Assembly: GCF_958979055.1 (NCBI RefSeq)
Contig: NC_084892.1
Location: forward strand, 810,001-874,000
DNA: 64,000 bases
Source: Alnus glutinosa
Lineage: Eukaryota; Streptophyta; Magnoliopsida; Fagales; Betulaceae
Direction: 5' to 3'
The notes below the pieces were generated by a model. It was not told the origin of the DNA. It searched no databases and worked only from the letters and a program-made list of their open reading frames with translations. Positions 46,600-57,256 of the stretch are shown in pieces (position 1 is the first letter of the stretch; the number at the start of each line of letters is the position of its first letter). The position numbers and the translations under genes are program-made.

Positions 46600-48802
46600 T
46601 TGGATAGAGTAATTCTAAATGCTATATAAGTGTTAATAAAAAAATGACGTGACTTTTAAAATCATTATTGAGCATGTAATTGATCAAATAGTGATTTTGA
46701 CGATTTTAAAAGCCACCTTATTTTTTGATGAATACTTAATAGACACTTATATGACATTTATAATTATTCGTTTGGAGAAGTCACTCTCCAAGAAGAAGAA
46801 GAAGTAGATCGAGAAGAAGGAAATTAACTAGTTTGTTTTGATGCCTTGATATATTGTTTTGGGCCTTTATTATATCTGTATTACAAAAGACAACTAATAA
46901 TCCTATCATATCTAGCCAATGAACTAACCCACTCATTACAAATGGGCTAAGAGCCCAACAACTCATCTTTTAAAAACCCAATATCATATTAAACCCATTA
47001 CACAACCAAAAGAAGAAGAAGAAAAAAAAAAAAAAAAAAAAAACAATAACTTATCAATTATCGTATACATGCATTTTCTTGTCAAAGGAAGCAGCATCAA
47101 TTTTTTTTTTTCAAAAATTGAATTTTTCCTCTTAAATGGAATGGGGAAAATCCTCTTACACAGTCTATGAAATGCTTACGAGAATTACATGCTCTAAAGA
47201 CAACTGATAATTTAAAGGAAAACTTTGTAAGAAAAAAAGCGACAACTACATCCTCTACATGATGGATATTCATCTACTTTCCCAATGACTGAAATTAGCG
47301 AAATTATAATTGTAATCGAGTCGAACTGAGTATTGAATGTTCAAACTTAGTTCGTTTTATTTTTTTTAAAACACGAGCCGAGTTCGAGTTTATTTATTTT
47401 TCAAGCTCTATTTATTTATTTTTCGAACAAGCTTGAGCTTGTTCACGAACTGTTCAATTAGCTTATTAATTCGTATATGAAGTAAATGTTGCAATTAATT
47501 ATTTATTTATTTTTCTGGTAAATTCATACTAATTATTGTTAATGTTTATTATTTGAATAATTAGATAAATTAACTTGAACCTTAAACAATCTAATATCAA
47601 GTTTATATATTTTTTATCTTATAGTATGTAGATACATTCATTACATACACATACATACTCACTCATATATATACAAATTAGTCCCCAAGGGGTAGCTTAA
47701 TCGGCTTGGGACCACGACTCATGAAGCGGAGGTCACTAGTTCGAATTCTCCTTCCCCCCTCTTGAATATATATATATATATACACACACATACATACACA
47801 AATTAATAGACATATATCTATGTTAAGACTCACAATTACAATAATTTAAGCTATATTGATTATATTACGAAGATAAGTATTATTTTTATCATTTTAATTA
47901 CTTAACTTGTTCTCATTATAAAGTTAAAAATAATATTGTAGAAATAATAAAAATGAAGTTATACAAGCTTATATGATTCGAAGCGAGTTTATACAAGTTC
48001 GGCTCGTTTAACAATCGAGCATAAATTTTTGTTCAAGCTCTATTCATTTTAATAAATGAATCGAGTTCGATCTTGTTCGCAAGTGACTCTGTTCATTTAC
48101 AGCCCTAACCGGGATTAAGAATAATTAACTATCTATGTTGCATATAATACAAACAACTTATGTAAAAGGGTGTCTGCTCGTCACCTGCCTTATCAGAAGG
48201 CAATGTATCTGTTCGAACAAGTGTAGCATCCACCTTTTCGAAGAGGTGCCCAAATATATGCCCTCTCATATTAATTGTTTGTATTCCAAGCAATACATAA
48301 TTTAGACAACTAATTACATCAAGCCATATCTCTCTTAAAAAAAAAAAAAAAAAAAAAAACCTCAACAGTATACTGTATTTCAAACTTATCATTCGAATCG
48401 TTAACCCAAAAGTCTACTCTAGTAGACAAATAGCAACAAGTTATAAAATTAATGAAATTGTCTTCCATGGCACTTTTTGGAACATTAATTATGAATTTAT
48501 GATAAATAGTTCAGTAGTTCCACTACTCCACAACTCTACGAAAAATCAGATAAATTATAGTGCAAGTAATGGCAGATCATCAAATATCCAAGAATCATGT
48601 TCAAATTCAGAGTTAGTTTGGTTGGAAGAGTAATAGAGTATCCAATAGCGTAACAGAGCGAAAAGAACGGAGCGATCGAAGGTTTGGCCCATTGTATTTG
48701 TAACCCCAAGAGTTCTTTTTGAGGTTCAAATATGCAGATTTCCTCTTCCTTTCTCTAGGGTTCCTCTCTCTCTCTCTGAATTAGTGAATTTGCTGTTTAG
48801 CA
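46600..48802. other. Y1 spacer
   Basis: Aligns with 53,198-55,254 (Y2). It begins with a MITE of about 175 bp whose ends share CTATATAAGTGTT / CATATAAGTGTC words (about 46,605-46,775). It includes an AT-rich repeat with GAGCCGAGTTCGAG-like ends (about 47,300-48,108) into which a SINE is inserted. A promoter-like (CT)n lies just before the gene Z start. No complete gene. Confidence 0.55.
47681..47795 (+). mobile_element. tRNA-derived SINE, copy 4
   Basis: Flanked by ACAAATTA (47,673-47,680 and 47,796-47,803). It begins GTCCCCAAGGGGTAGCTTAA, then GGGACCACGACTCATGAAGC and CACTAGTTCGAATTCTCC. The tail is (TA)n/(CA)n rather than poly(A). Y2 near 54,270 has the empty site. Confidence 0.92.
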
Positions 48803-48893
48803 ATGGCGAAGAAGAAGAAAAGGAATGCAGAGAAAGCAGAGCACTTAATTGATAATATACCGAAGAAATATTCTCAACAGCCCAGAAGCTCAA
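48803..48893 (+). pseudogene. Truncated copy of gene Z first exon
   Basis: Starts ATGGCGAAGAAGAAG and reads MAKKKKRNAEKAEHLIDNI, matching the start at 55,255. Identity ends abruptly after CAGAAGCTCAA at 48,893, where sequence of the TLP spacer begins (GTAACTTAACAATAT, as at about 5145). The frame then runs a few codons to a stop. It is a duplication breakpoint, not a gene. Confidence 0.85.
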
Positions 48894-49479
48894 GTAACTT
48901 AACAATATATTGTTCAAATTAATCATTGGATGATCTGTAATCAAATTTTTGTAACAAATTTGAACTTCATTCTCAATCACTTTTCTATAATAATCATAAT
49001 ATTATATATATATATATATATATATCGATCAACGCTCAAAAAGAAAACAAGGTCTAACCCCGTTTAAGGAGTCCCATGACCTTCTCTTACGGCAGCATTA
49101 CGCGCGCATAATGTTAAGCTTGATGTATGACAATGGTTTCTCAAATTCGGACAAATAATTGTAGATGATAAGCCCAATAACTATGTAATAATAAAGTCCT
49201 CATGGCAAGCAGCAAGCTTATGATCCAATGACACAATGGCAGCTAGATAAAACTTTTTTGTCATAAGCACAAATACAGATATATTACCCGTCTACAAGGA
49301 CGTAGACGAGAACAAGTTTTTATCATTATTTAGTTTCCATACAGGATAATTCAATTATTCATTAACGATACAGATATTTGATCCTTCCTATATATAGCTC
49401 ATGGACAAGCTATTTATTTGTTTGCTTTTTATCGTAGTGAAAGGAACGTGTAGTTTTTTTTTTCCCTCTATTATATTAT
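48894..49479. other. 3' flank of TLP-B3
   Basis: Aligns with 5142-5713 of copy 1, with a (TA)n at about 49,002-49,025. No gene is seen. Confidence 0.6.
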
Positions 49480-50525
49480 TCATGGACAGAACGTGATACT
49501 GTAGTTAGGTCCGCCGGTGCACGAAAAGAGACTAGTAGGATCATCATAGGCATAACTATAGGCCTGAGGGCACTCGTTCTTGAAGAACATAGAATAGTTT
49601 GTGGGTTTGCATGTGGTTGAGGTACTATAAGCGCCAGTGCAACAGTATTGCGGTTGATTGAACTCTATGCATGCGCTGTTGCAACCAATTACGCTCCCAT
49701 CAAACCCTTTCACTTGTAGCTCTGCTGGGCAGGCCTCGTTCACATTGGCAGCACAGTTGGGCACAGTGCATGAAGCCTGTGGAGTTATTGATAGGGGCAG
49801 GTTGAAGCCATCTACAAGGCTGATATCGTAGAAATCTTGGCCACCATTCGCTGCTAAGTTGAATTCTGCCAAAGACGCTGGTGGGGCTCCACCGTTGCCG
49901 TTGCATGCAACCTGGCCGGTTCCACAATCTGCAGTAGCGCAAGTGAACTTTCCCGAGCCATCTATGGAGCATCCGGTTCGGGCCCAAAACCGGCCGTTCC
50001 ATGGAGCTGGGACAACCAGTGATGTGGATGCTTTAGATGCTAGCTCAAATCCAGTGTTTGATAACTGAGATTGCTGAGCTGATGTTTGGTCTGCTGGCCA
50101 GATAGTATATGCACAGTTGTTTGTAATGGTTATTGTAACAGAGTGAGCTCCTGCATATATAAACACAACATGAACAAAAGGATAGCTTTCACGCAACAAA
50201 CAAATTAAGCAACTTATTATCAAAGAAATAAATGGGTCGTCGAATATATCCGCTAATGAGGAATGATTTTACAAAATAGAGTTTGTGTCAAGATATGGGG
50301 AAGGAAATTCATGGATTCTTTTTTTTTCAATGAATAAATTTTTTTTTTTTTTATGAATAGAAATTCATGGATTCTTGTGCAATAGGATTCAATTATGAGT
50401 TATATTCTATGGAAAGAAAAGCACACAAGAAACAGAAAAATATCATTGACAATTAAGAAGAAGAAAATACCATAGATGAAAAGAAAGGCTAAGGTAAGGC
50501 CAAAGACTAGTGTCCGAGTTCTCAT
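49480..50525 (-). CDS. Thaumatin-like protein TLP-B3 (PR-5 family), intact
   Basis: A secreted 241-aa PR-5-type protein. Exon 1 is 50,525-50,471 (55 bp; signal peptide MRTRTLVFGLTLAFLF...), the intron is 50,470-50,151 and exon 2 is 50,150-49,480 ending TGA. It keeps the signature GKFTCATADCGTGQVAC, the acidic-cleft residues and all 16 cysteines (NNCAYTIWPADQTS to YSITFCP). It differs from TLP-B2 by a one-residue shorter loop (SITPQASC rather than SITPSQASC), one codon fewer in the signal peptide, and about two dozen substitutions. It is therefore the most diverged TLP-B, yet open. The intron is about 160 bp shorter than in TLP-B2. The promoter TATA region is a microsatellite, so expression level may differ. 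Confidence 0.95.
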
Positions 50526-50575
50526 TGCGAATGCTTAACTACTTGTGATATGATGTTTTTGTTTGATGAAGGGAT

Positions 50576-50576
<1 letters not shown>

Positions 50577-50661
<85 letters not shown>
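50577..50661. repeat. (TA)n(GA)n microsatellite over the TLP-B3 TATA region
   Basis: About 16 TA units (50,577-50,608) run straight into about 26 GA units, replacing the short TATATATAGAGG seen at the same place in TLP-B1 and TLP-B2. It starts about 52 bp upstream of the ATG. Confidence 0.9.
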
Positions 50662-50662
<1 letters not shown>

Positions 50663-51460
50663 CCAACCAGAGTATGCATGGGGCCGTTGATATAGAGCTT
50701 ATGGAATGTCAAAGTCGTAGCAAAGTGGTGTACGTGAATGCTGCCGTGTATCTAATCAGATGACCCGGGCCGGTCCCTAAATTTGAGAGTTCTGGGGACA
50801 AAACCAAATTAATATATCATTTATATTTTGGGTATATATATATATATATTTCTTGTTGACAACTCTCTTTTGGATAGTTTATTTTATGGGTTAAATACAA
50901 TTCACCTTTTAAAGTTGTCACTCATTTTCAATTCGGCTACCAAAATTTAAAAATTTGTAACATGCCCTTCAAGTTTCAAAAAATTTCAATTTAGCGGTTA
51001 AACTAAACGGAATTTTGACGACATGCGGGTCATGTGACTTTTTTTTTTTTTTTATGCAAATGTGTCTATTTTACCCTTAATCTAAAACGATGTCGTTTTA
51101 TCCTTGAATTGAAAATTTTATAAACTTTGTGGAGGCAAAAATAATCACACTTTGAGAAAGTAATGAGTAAAGTATATTTTTCTCATTTTTGAAGTGCTTT
51201 ATGAAATGAATGGGACCTAAAAAGTCGGAAAAAGCATATTCGTCACATAGTTGTTTGCTAACATTACTATTATATTGTAGCTGCAGCTAATCAAAACCAA
51301 TTGAACAATTTTGTAATTAATGAGCCAGGTTAGAATATTATTTAAATGAATAAATTAATTATTTTTTGTCAACTTAAATTTTTGAGATAAACAATAATTT
51401 AAGATACATAATATCAAAACAAATATCATAAATTTAAACCTTGATTATGACAAATGACGA

Positions 51461-51522
<62 letters not shown>

Positions 51523-51852
51523 CAATTAACAACATGCGACCGGTCTATATGGTTACGTACGTGCATAGAATTTTCAGTACTACCCATGCGAAGTATAAGG
51601 TTTAGCTTGCCAACACTAATCTTGTCTGATTTCAACGTGGCCCCCAGCACATGGTTTGAACTTTAAGCTCTCTTTTCAAAAAATAATAATAAAAACAGGT
51701 TGAAGCTCTTGGTGTTATTAACTGGCCTGCGATTATATGCAAGATAGAATTTGGAGTGATCTCCTAATCCATAATTTATGTTTATTTTTCTTCGGTTTTT
51801 AATAAGAAACACTCCAATGTACGTTATCATTTTCATTGGGTTGAGTATACCA
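50662..51852. other. TLP-B3 upstream flank and X3 spacer
   Basis: 50,662-50,870 aligns with the TLP-B promoters. 50,885-51,130 is a piece like MITEs with GGGTTAAATACAATT starts. 51,160-51,850 aligns with X1 and X2 and has a (TA)n at 51,464-51,519. No gene is seen. Confidence 0.55.
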
Positions 51853-52034
51853 AAGTGTAAAGGACTATTCTTTCTTATTGTATTTCCAGATAAAGATTGA
51901 ATGGAAGTTGGATGTGATTAGGTTTTGAATTGACGTTGATGAATGTATTTTGGTGATTAGCTGTGTGGATAATGGAAAGATGAATTGAAGGATGGAATGA
52001 ATGAATGAATGTATGTATGTATGTATGTTTGTGC

Positions 52035-53181
52035 AGGTCCGGCTTGACATATTTTGAGGTCTTAGGCAAAAAGTTTAAGTGAGGTTTTTTATTTAAACTT
52101 AAATATTATTTAATTTAAAAATTAGAACAGTAAAACTTGATTTATCAAATATCGAATTCTCTTTAATCTTTATGATAGAATTATTTAACACTTTTAACTT
52201 GCACAAAAAAAGGCAAATTAGTGTAAGGATATTTTCTAAAATCAAATAAAAAAAATTAATGCAATTGATTGATTGAGTTTTTGATATATAACTAACTTAT
52301 TCTTCTTATTCTTTTTTCTTTTTCTTTTTCTTTTTTTTATTACTAATCAGATATGAAATGATTTTAAGGACTTGAATGGTAAGTTATTGGGAAACAATGA
52401 AAATGGAGAAGAAGAGAGAACTTCAAATTCGAATAAAACTTAAATAGGGAAATTGAGATAAATAAAAAAATAAAAAAAATAAAAAAAAATGAAAACTTAG
52501 AGACTTTTCCATCTTCTTAGAATTTTTTTTTTTTTTTTCTTTCCCATTCGATTTTGATTCTTGAATGTTAGACTTAAGGCCTTCAATTTTGAACGTTGAT
52601 AATTAAGACCTTCAATTTAGAGACTTTCATATCTCATTCTATTTTAAACGTTGATAATTAATTAAGTCCAACATTCAAAAAATTGAGGGCCTTCCATTTA
52701 AAGACTTCCCATATCTCACAAGTCGTTGGTAATTAAACATCGAAAAATTGAAGGCCTTCAATTTAGAATTTCCATATCTCACAAGTAGTTGGTAATTAAT
52801 TAAGGCCTTCATTTTTATTTTTATTTTACCTACAGTCTTTTGACGGGAGAGGGTCCCGTAGGCAGCATATTTGTCATTTTAAGGCATTGACTAGGGGCAT
52901 TGCCGAAAATAACGCTATGATGATACGTCTTTTTGTAAGCACTAATTTTTTAAAAAAATAAATAAATCACCACTAATTGGGGGCTTATTAAATTGAGACC
53001 TTGCATTATATTAATGTCTTTCTTAATTTTATTTTTATCATAATTTGGGGCCTTATTAAAGTGTATTGATGGTAATTAAGGCTTTACTTTCTTTCTTTTA
53101 GAAATAAATCTTTATTAGTATTTTTTTTAATTAGGGGTGTTAGGCGGCCACCTAATCCGCCTAAGGCTCCAGTTGGTCTTG
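52035..53181. mobile_element. Unclassified DNA element, about 1.15 kb
   Basis: Flanked by TGTTTGTGC (52,026-52,034 and 53,182-53,190), 9 bp. The imperfect ends share GAGGTCTTAGGC (left) and, in reverse complement, GGAGCCTTAGGCGG (right). The inside is AT-rich with four or five imperfect copies of a unit containing AAGGCCTTCAATTT (52,570-52,815). No coding capacity. The 9-bp duplication would suit Mutator; the ends are not decisive. Confidence 0.55.
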
Positions 53182-53190
53182 TGTTTGTGC

Positions 53191-54770
53191 GTGTAGTGTA
53201 GTAGTTGTTTGGATATAATAATTCTAAATATCATATAAGTGTTCATAAAAAAATGAGATGGTTTTTAAAATTACCATTAAAATTTAAACGTATGATTGGT
53301 CAAATAGTGATTTTAATCAAATAGTAATTTTAAAAGTTACATCATTTTTTGATAAATATTTGATAGGGACTTATATGACATTTAGAATTACCCATTTGAA
53401 GAAGTCACTCTCCACGAAGAAGTAGATCGAGAGGAAGGAAAATAACTTGTTTGTTTTGATGCCTTGATATATTGTTTTCGCCCTTTTTTATATCTGAATT
53501 ACAAAAGACAACTGATCCTATCATGTCTAACCAATGAACTAACCCACTCATTACAAATGGGCTAAGAGCCCAACAACTCTCCTATTAAAAACCCATATCA
53601 TAAACCCATTACACAACCAAAAGAAGAAGAAAAAATAAAAGAAAACAATAACTTTTCAATTATCATATAAATGCATTTTCTTGTCAAAGCAAGCAGCATT
53701 AATTTTTTAATTTTTTTTTCAAAAATTGAATTTTTCCTCTAAATGGAAAAATTCCTCTTACACAATCTATGAAATGCATGTGAAAATCACATATTCTAAG
53801 AACAATTGTTAATTTAAAGGAAAACTTTGTAAGAAAGAACGTGACAACTACATCCTCTACATGATGAATATTCATCTACTTTTCAAAGAATCGAAATTAG
53901 GACCGTAATTGAATCGAGCTGAGCATTGAATGGTTAAGGCGGTTTGTTTTATTTTTTTTTCAAACACGATATGAGTTTGAGTTTATTTATTTTTCAAGCT
54001 CTATTTATTTATTTTTCTAACGAGCTCAAGCTTGTTCACGAACTATTCAATTAGTTTATTAATTCGTATATAAAGTAAATGTTGTGATTGATTATTTATT
54101 TATTTATTTATTTTGGTAAATTCATACTAATTATTAGTTATTTAATTATTGTTAATGTTTATTATTTGAATAATTAGATAAATTAACTTGAACTTTAAAC
54201 AATATAATATCAAGTTTATATATTTTTATCTTATAGTATGTATATACATTCATTACATGCACGTTCATATACACACAAATAGACATATATCTATGTCAAG
54301 ACTAATAATTACAATAATCAAGTTATATTGATTATATTATGAAGATAATTATTTTTTTATCCCTTTAATTACTTAATATGTTTTCATTATATAGTTAAAA
54401 ATAATATTGTAGAAATAATAAAAATGAAGTTATACAAGTTTATACGATTCGAACCGAGTTTATACGAGTTCGGCTTGTTTAACAATCGAGCCTAAATTTT
54501 TATTCAAGCTCTATTCATTTTAATAAATGAATCGAATCTGATCTTGTTCGCAAGCGACTCTGTTCACTTACAGTCATAATCGGGATCGATAATAATTAAC
54601 TATCTATGTTGCATATAATACAAACAATTTATGTGGGAGGGTGTCTGCTCGTCACTTGTCTATAGCGTCCACCTATTCGAAGAGGTGCCCAAATATATGT
54701 CATCTCATATTAATTGCCTGTATTCCTAAGAATATGTATTTTAGACAGATAATTACCCAGGCCAAATCCC

Positions 54771-54817
<47 letters not shown>

Positions 54818-55254
54818 CTCTCAATTGTATTTCAATCTTATCATTTGAATCTCTAACCCAAAAGTCTACTCTAGTAGACAAATAGCAACAAGTTATAAAG
54901 TTAATGAAATTGTCTTCCATGGCAATTTTTGAAACATTATGAATTTATGATAAATAGTTCAGTAGTTCCACTACTCCGCACTCTACGAAAAATCAGATAA
55001 ATTCTAGTGCAAGTAATGGCAGATCATCAAATATCCAAGAGTCATGTTCAAATTCAGAGTTAGTTTGGTTGGAAGAGTAATAGAGTATCCAATAGCGTTA
55101 CAGAGCGAAAAGAGCAGAGTGATCGAAGGTTTGGCCCATTGTATTTGTAACCCCAGGAGTTCTTTTTGAGGTTCAAATATGCAGATTTCCTCTTCCTTTC
55201 TCTAGGGTTCCTCTCTCTCTCTCTCTCTCTCTCTTTGAATTTTGCTGTTTAGCA
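53191..55254. other. Y2 spacer and promoter of gene Z
   Basis: Aligns with Y1 (46,600-48,802) but lacks its SINE. It starts with the same 190-bp MITE (about 53,205-53,400) and holds the AT-rich GAGCTGAGC-type repeat (about 53,900-54,576) and a poly(A) at 54,776-54,814. The last 250 bp include a (CT)n (55,210-55,233) just before the gene Z start codon. Confidence 0.55.
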
Positions 55255-55405
55255 ATGGCGAAGAAGAAGAAACGGAATGCTGAGAAAGCAGAGCACATAA
55301 TCGATAATATACCCAAGAAATATTCTCAACAGCCCAGAAGCTCAAAACCCAAACGCCGTTCTGACTTCTCCTTCTTCTATTCCTTTCCTATCTCCAATTC
55401 GGGTG
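55255..55405 (+). CDS. Gene Z first exon, unidentified protein, rest not seen
   Basis: Starts ATGGCGAAGAAGAAG and reads MAKKKKRNAEKAEHIIDNIP, then KKYSQQPRSSKPKRRSDFSF and FYSFPISNSG, where a GT-rich donor region begins (about 55,405). The N terminus is very basic and could carry a nuclear or nucleolar signal; that is inference. A (CT)n leader lies just upstream, as in many plant 5' UTRs. No second exon is found before the CACTA element at 56,557. Later exons, if any, lie beyond the window, which would put the Tourist-like MITE and the CACTA element in the first intron. I do not recognise the family. Confidence 0.5.
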
Positions 55406-55510
55406 TGTGTGTGTGGGTGCGTTCTGTTTTAAGTTTTCATTGTTGTTGTGATTCGAAATCAAATTCTTTTTCTTTGTTTTGGGCTTTTCTCTGTGCCAAT
55501 GTATGGATTA

Positions 55511-55705
55511 GGATCCCCTCAAATTCTTTGCCCGAATTTGATACAATTCGGGCAGGTTGTTGTGAGTAAGCATTTATGAGATTCACCTGACCGGATAAGC
55601 AGTTGGGCAGCCCAACTTTTATTTGGTCAGGTGGGTCTCATAAATGCTCACTCACAACTACCTGTCCGAATTCTATCAAATTCGGGCAAAGAATTTGAGG
55701 GGATC
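55511..55705. mobile_element. Tourist-like MITE, 195 bp
   Basis: TTA duplication (55,508-55,510 and 55,706-55,708). The inverted ends GGATCCCCTCAAATTCTTTG and (reverse complement) GATCCCCTCAAATTCTTTG continue into CCCGAATTTGATA and CAATTCGGGCAGGT words. Arms are nearly identical over about 60 bp, so this copy is younger than those at 21.5 and 45.8 kb. Confidence 0.88.
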
Positions 55706-55708
55706 TTA

Positions 55709-56556
55709 ATTCCCAATGTATCACATTATCATTTGCTTTATTGGGAACTGAGTTGGTCTTTTTGTTTTCTGGAATGAAATATCTCAGCTTCTGTGAATTG
55801 CTTGGGCTGTTCTTGGAAGTTGTCATTGCTTTTGTGGCATTGAATTAATTCAGCTGAATTTTCGATCCTATAAAAGTAAATCTCATTTCTTTTCCAAGTG
55901 ATACAACTTTTATTCGCATAAAGCTTGAGTTTTGTTCTGAATTTGCATTGATTTTTGTTCTCAACTACATCTTCTGAGGGCGTGCGTAGGATTTGTAGCA
56001 AATCTGTGTAGCTCAGTGAATTTCCTATGTTATGTTCTCTATTGTAAAGAAGCGAGATCTCTTTTTGTGGCATTGTTGTGTCCCCATGAATATACCTTGG
56101 CAACTCAGAAATTCCTGAATTCTGTCCTATGTTTGAAGATACTTATGAGGCTGATTTGGGGGGCTAATGCTTTTTCTTCTTAATCTGGTGGATTTATGTG
56201 TGCTCAAGGTTTTTGAATTGTTTATTACCGTATATGGGTTTGAATAGCAATTGATTATATTTCATCTACCAAATTTGAATATACTCTTTGCGCTTCTTGA
56301 TGGAAGGAATTAAGTGATAGTCAATGTGGATTTGAAGGTTGCTAATGTTTTGCTTAAAAGCATTGGTGCTACAGTCAAATTATGCATGTTTTCTAATTGG
56401 GTCAGAGAACAAAAGGGACTGCCTTATAAAAAGAAAGTCTTTAATGCCTCATTTATGCATCTCTGTTAGTGGAAAAGAATTATAAGTTTTGTATTTATTA
56501 ATTTTGCGACCCTACAACTATTTATTTTAATTTGAGAGAATTCAGACAGATGATTG
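55709..56556. other. Intron-like sequence of gene Z and half of a Tourist-like MITE
   Basis: T-rich, intron-like sequence without a supported exon. 56,470-56,556 aligns with the end of the X spacers (21,475-21,590), including the first half of a Tourist-like MITE (GAATTCAGACAGATGATTG). That half ends exactly where the CACTA element starts. Confidence 0.6.
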
Positions 56557-56579
56557 CACTACAAAAATGGTATGAAATA

Positions 56580-56965
56580 GCCACGTGCAGTTTGACACGT
56601 GTACAGTGTCGTACACGTGTCAAACATTTAGACACGTGTACTTTGACACGCGTATTACGCGTGTCAAATGTGCATGTTACAAACTGCACATTTTGACACT
56701 TGTATCGGAATACACGTGTCAAATTTGACACGCGTATTCCAATACGCGTGTCAAAATGTGCTGACACGTGTATTGGAATACACGTGTCAAATTTGACACG
56801 CGTATTCCAATACGCGTGTCAAAATGTTTTGACACGTGTATTGGAATACACGTGTCAAATTAGACACGCGTATTCCAATACGCGTGTCAAAACATTTTGA
56901 CACGTGTATCGGAATACGCGTGTCAAATTTGACACGTGTATTCCAATACACGTGTCAAAATGTTT
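56580..56965. repeat. Subterminal palindrome array of CACTA element C
   Basis: About eleven units of the form GACACGYGTA ... TACRCGTGTC, with a 6-bp core such as TTGGAA or TTCCAA. Units with ACACGTGT (a G-box/E-box) alternate with units carrying ACACGCGT. Nearly every half-site holds a CpG. In En/Spm the equivalent array is bound by TNPA. Confidence 0.93.
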
Positions 56966-57256
56966 TTAATTAAAAAAAAAACTAAATTCAGTTTTTTATT
57001 TAATTAAAATTTTTATTTAATTTTTTAATTGTATTTTTAATTAAAAAAAAAATAAATTTTTTATTGTTTTATAAAATTTATTTGGGTTAATTAAATTTTT
57101 TTTTGAATTTTTCAAATTTTGTAATTTTCGACCACAAATAACGCAGCATTTATTTTACCCAAAACCAACACGAAATCATACTACACAAACAAATAATTAA
57201 TAACATATTCGTTAACAAGCAAATATTTACGAACAAAAAATAATTACACAAAATAT

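Noticed and set aside
56580-56965. A CRISPR-like array
   Set aside because: The repeats are palindromic, contiguous, lack unique spacers and lie at a CACTA terminus in a plant genome.
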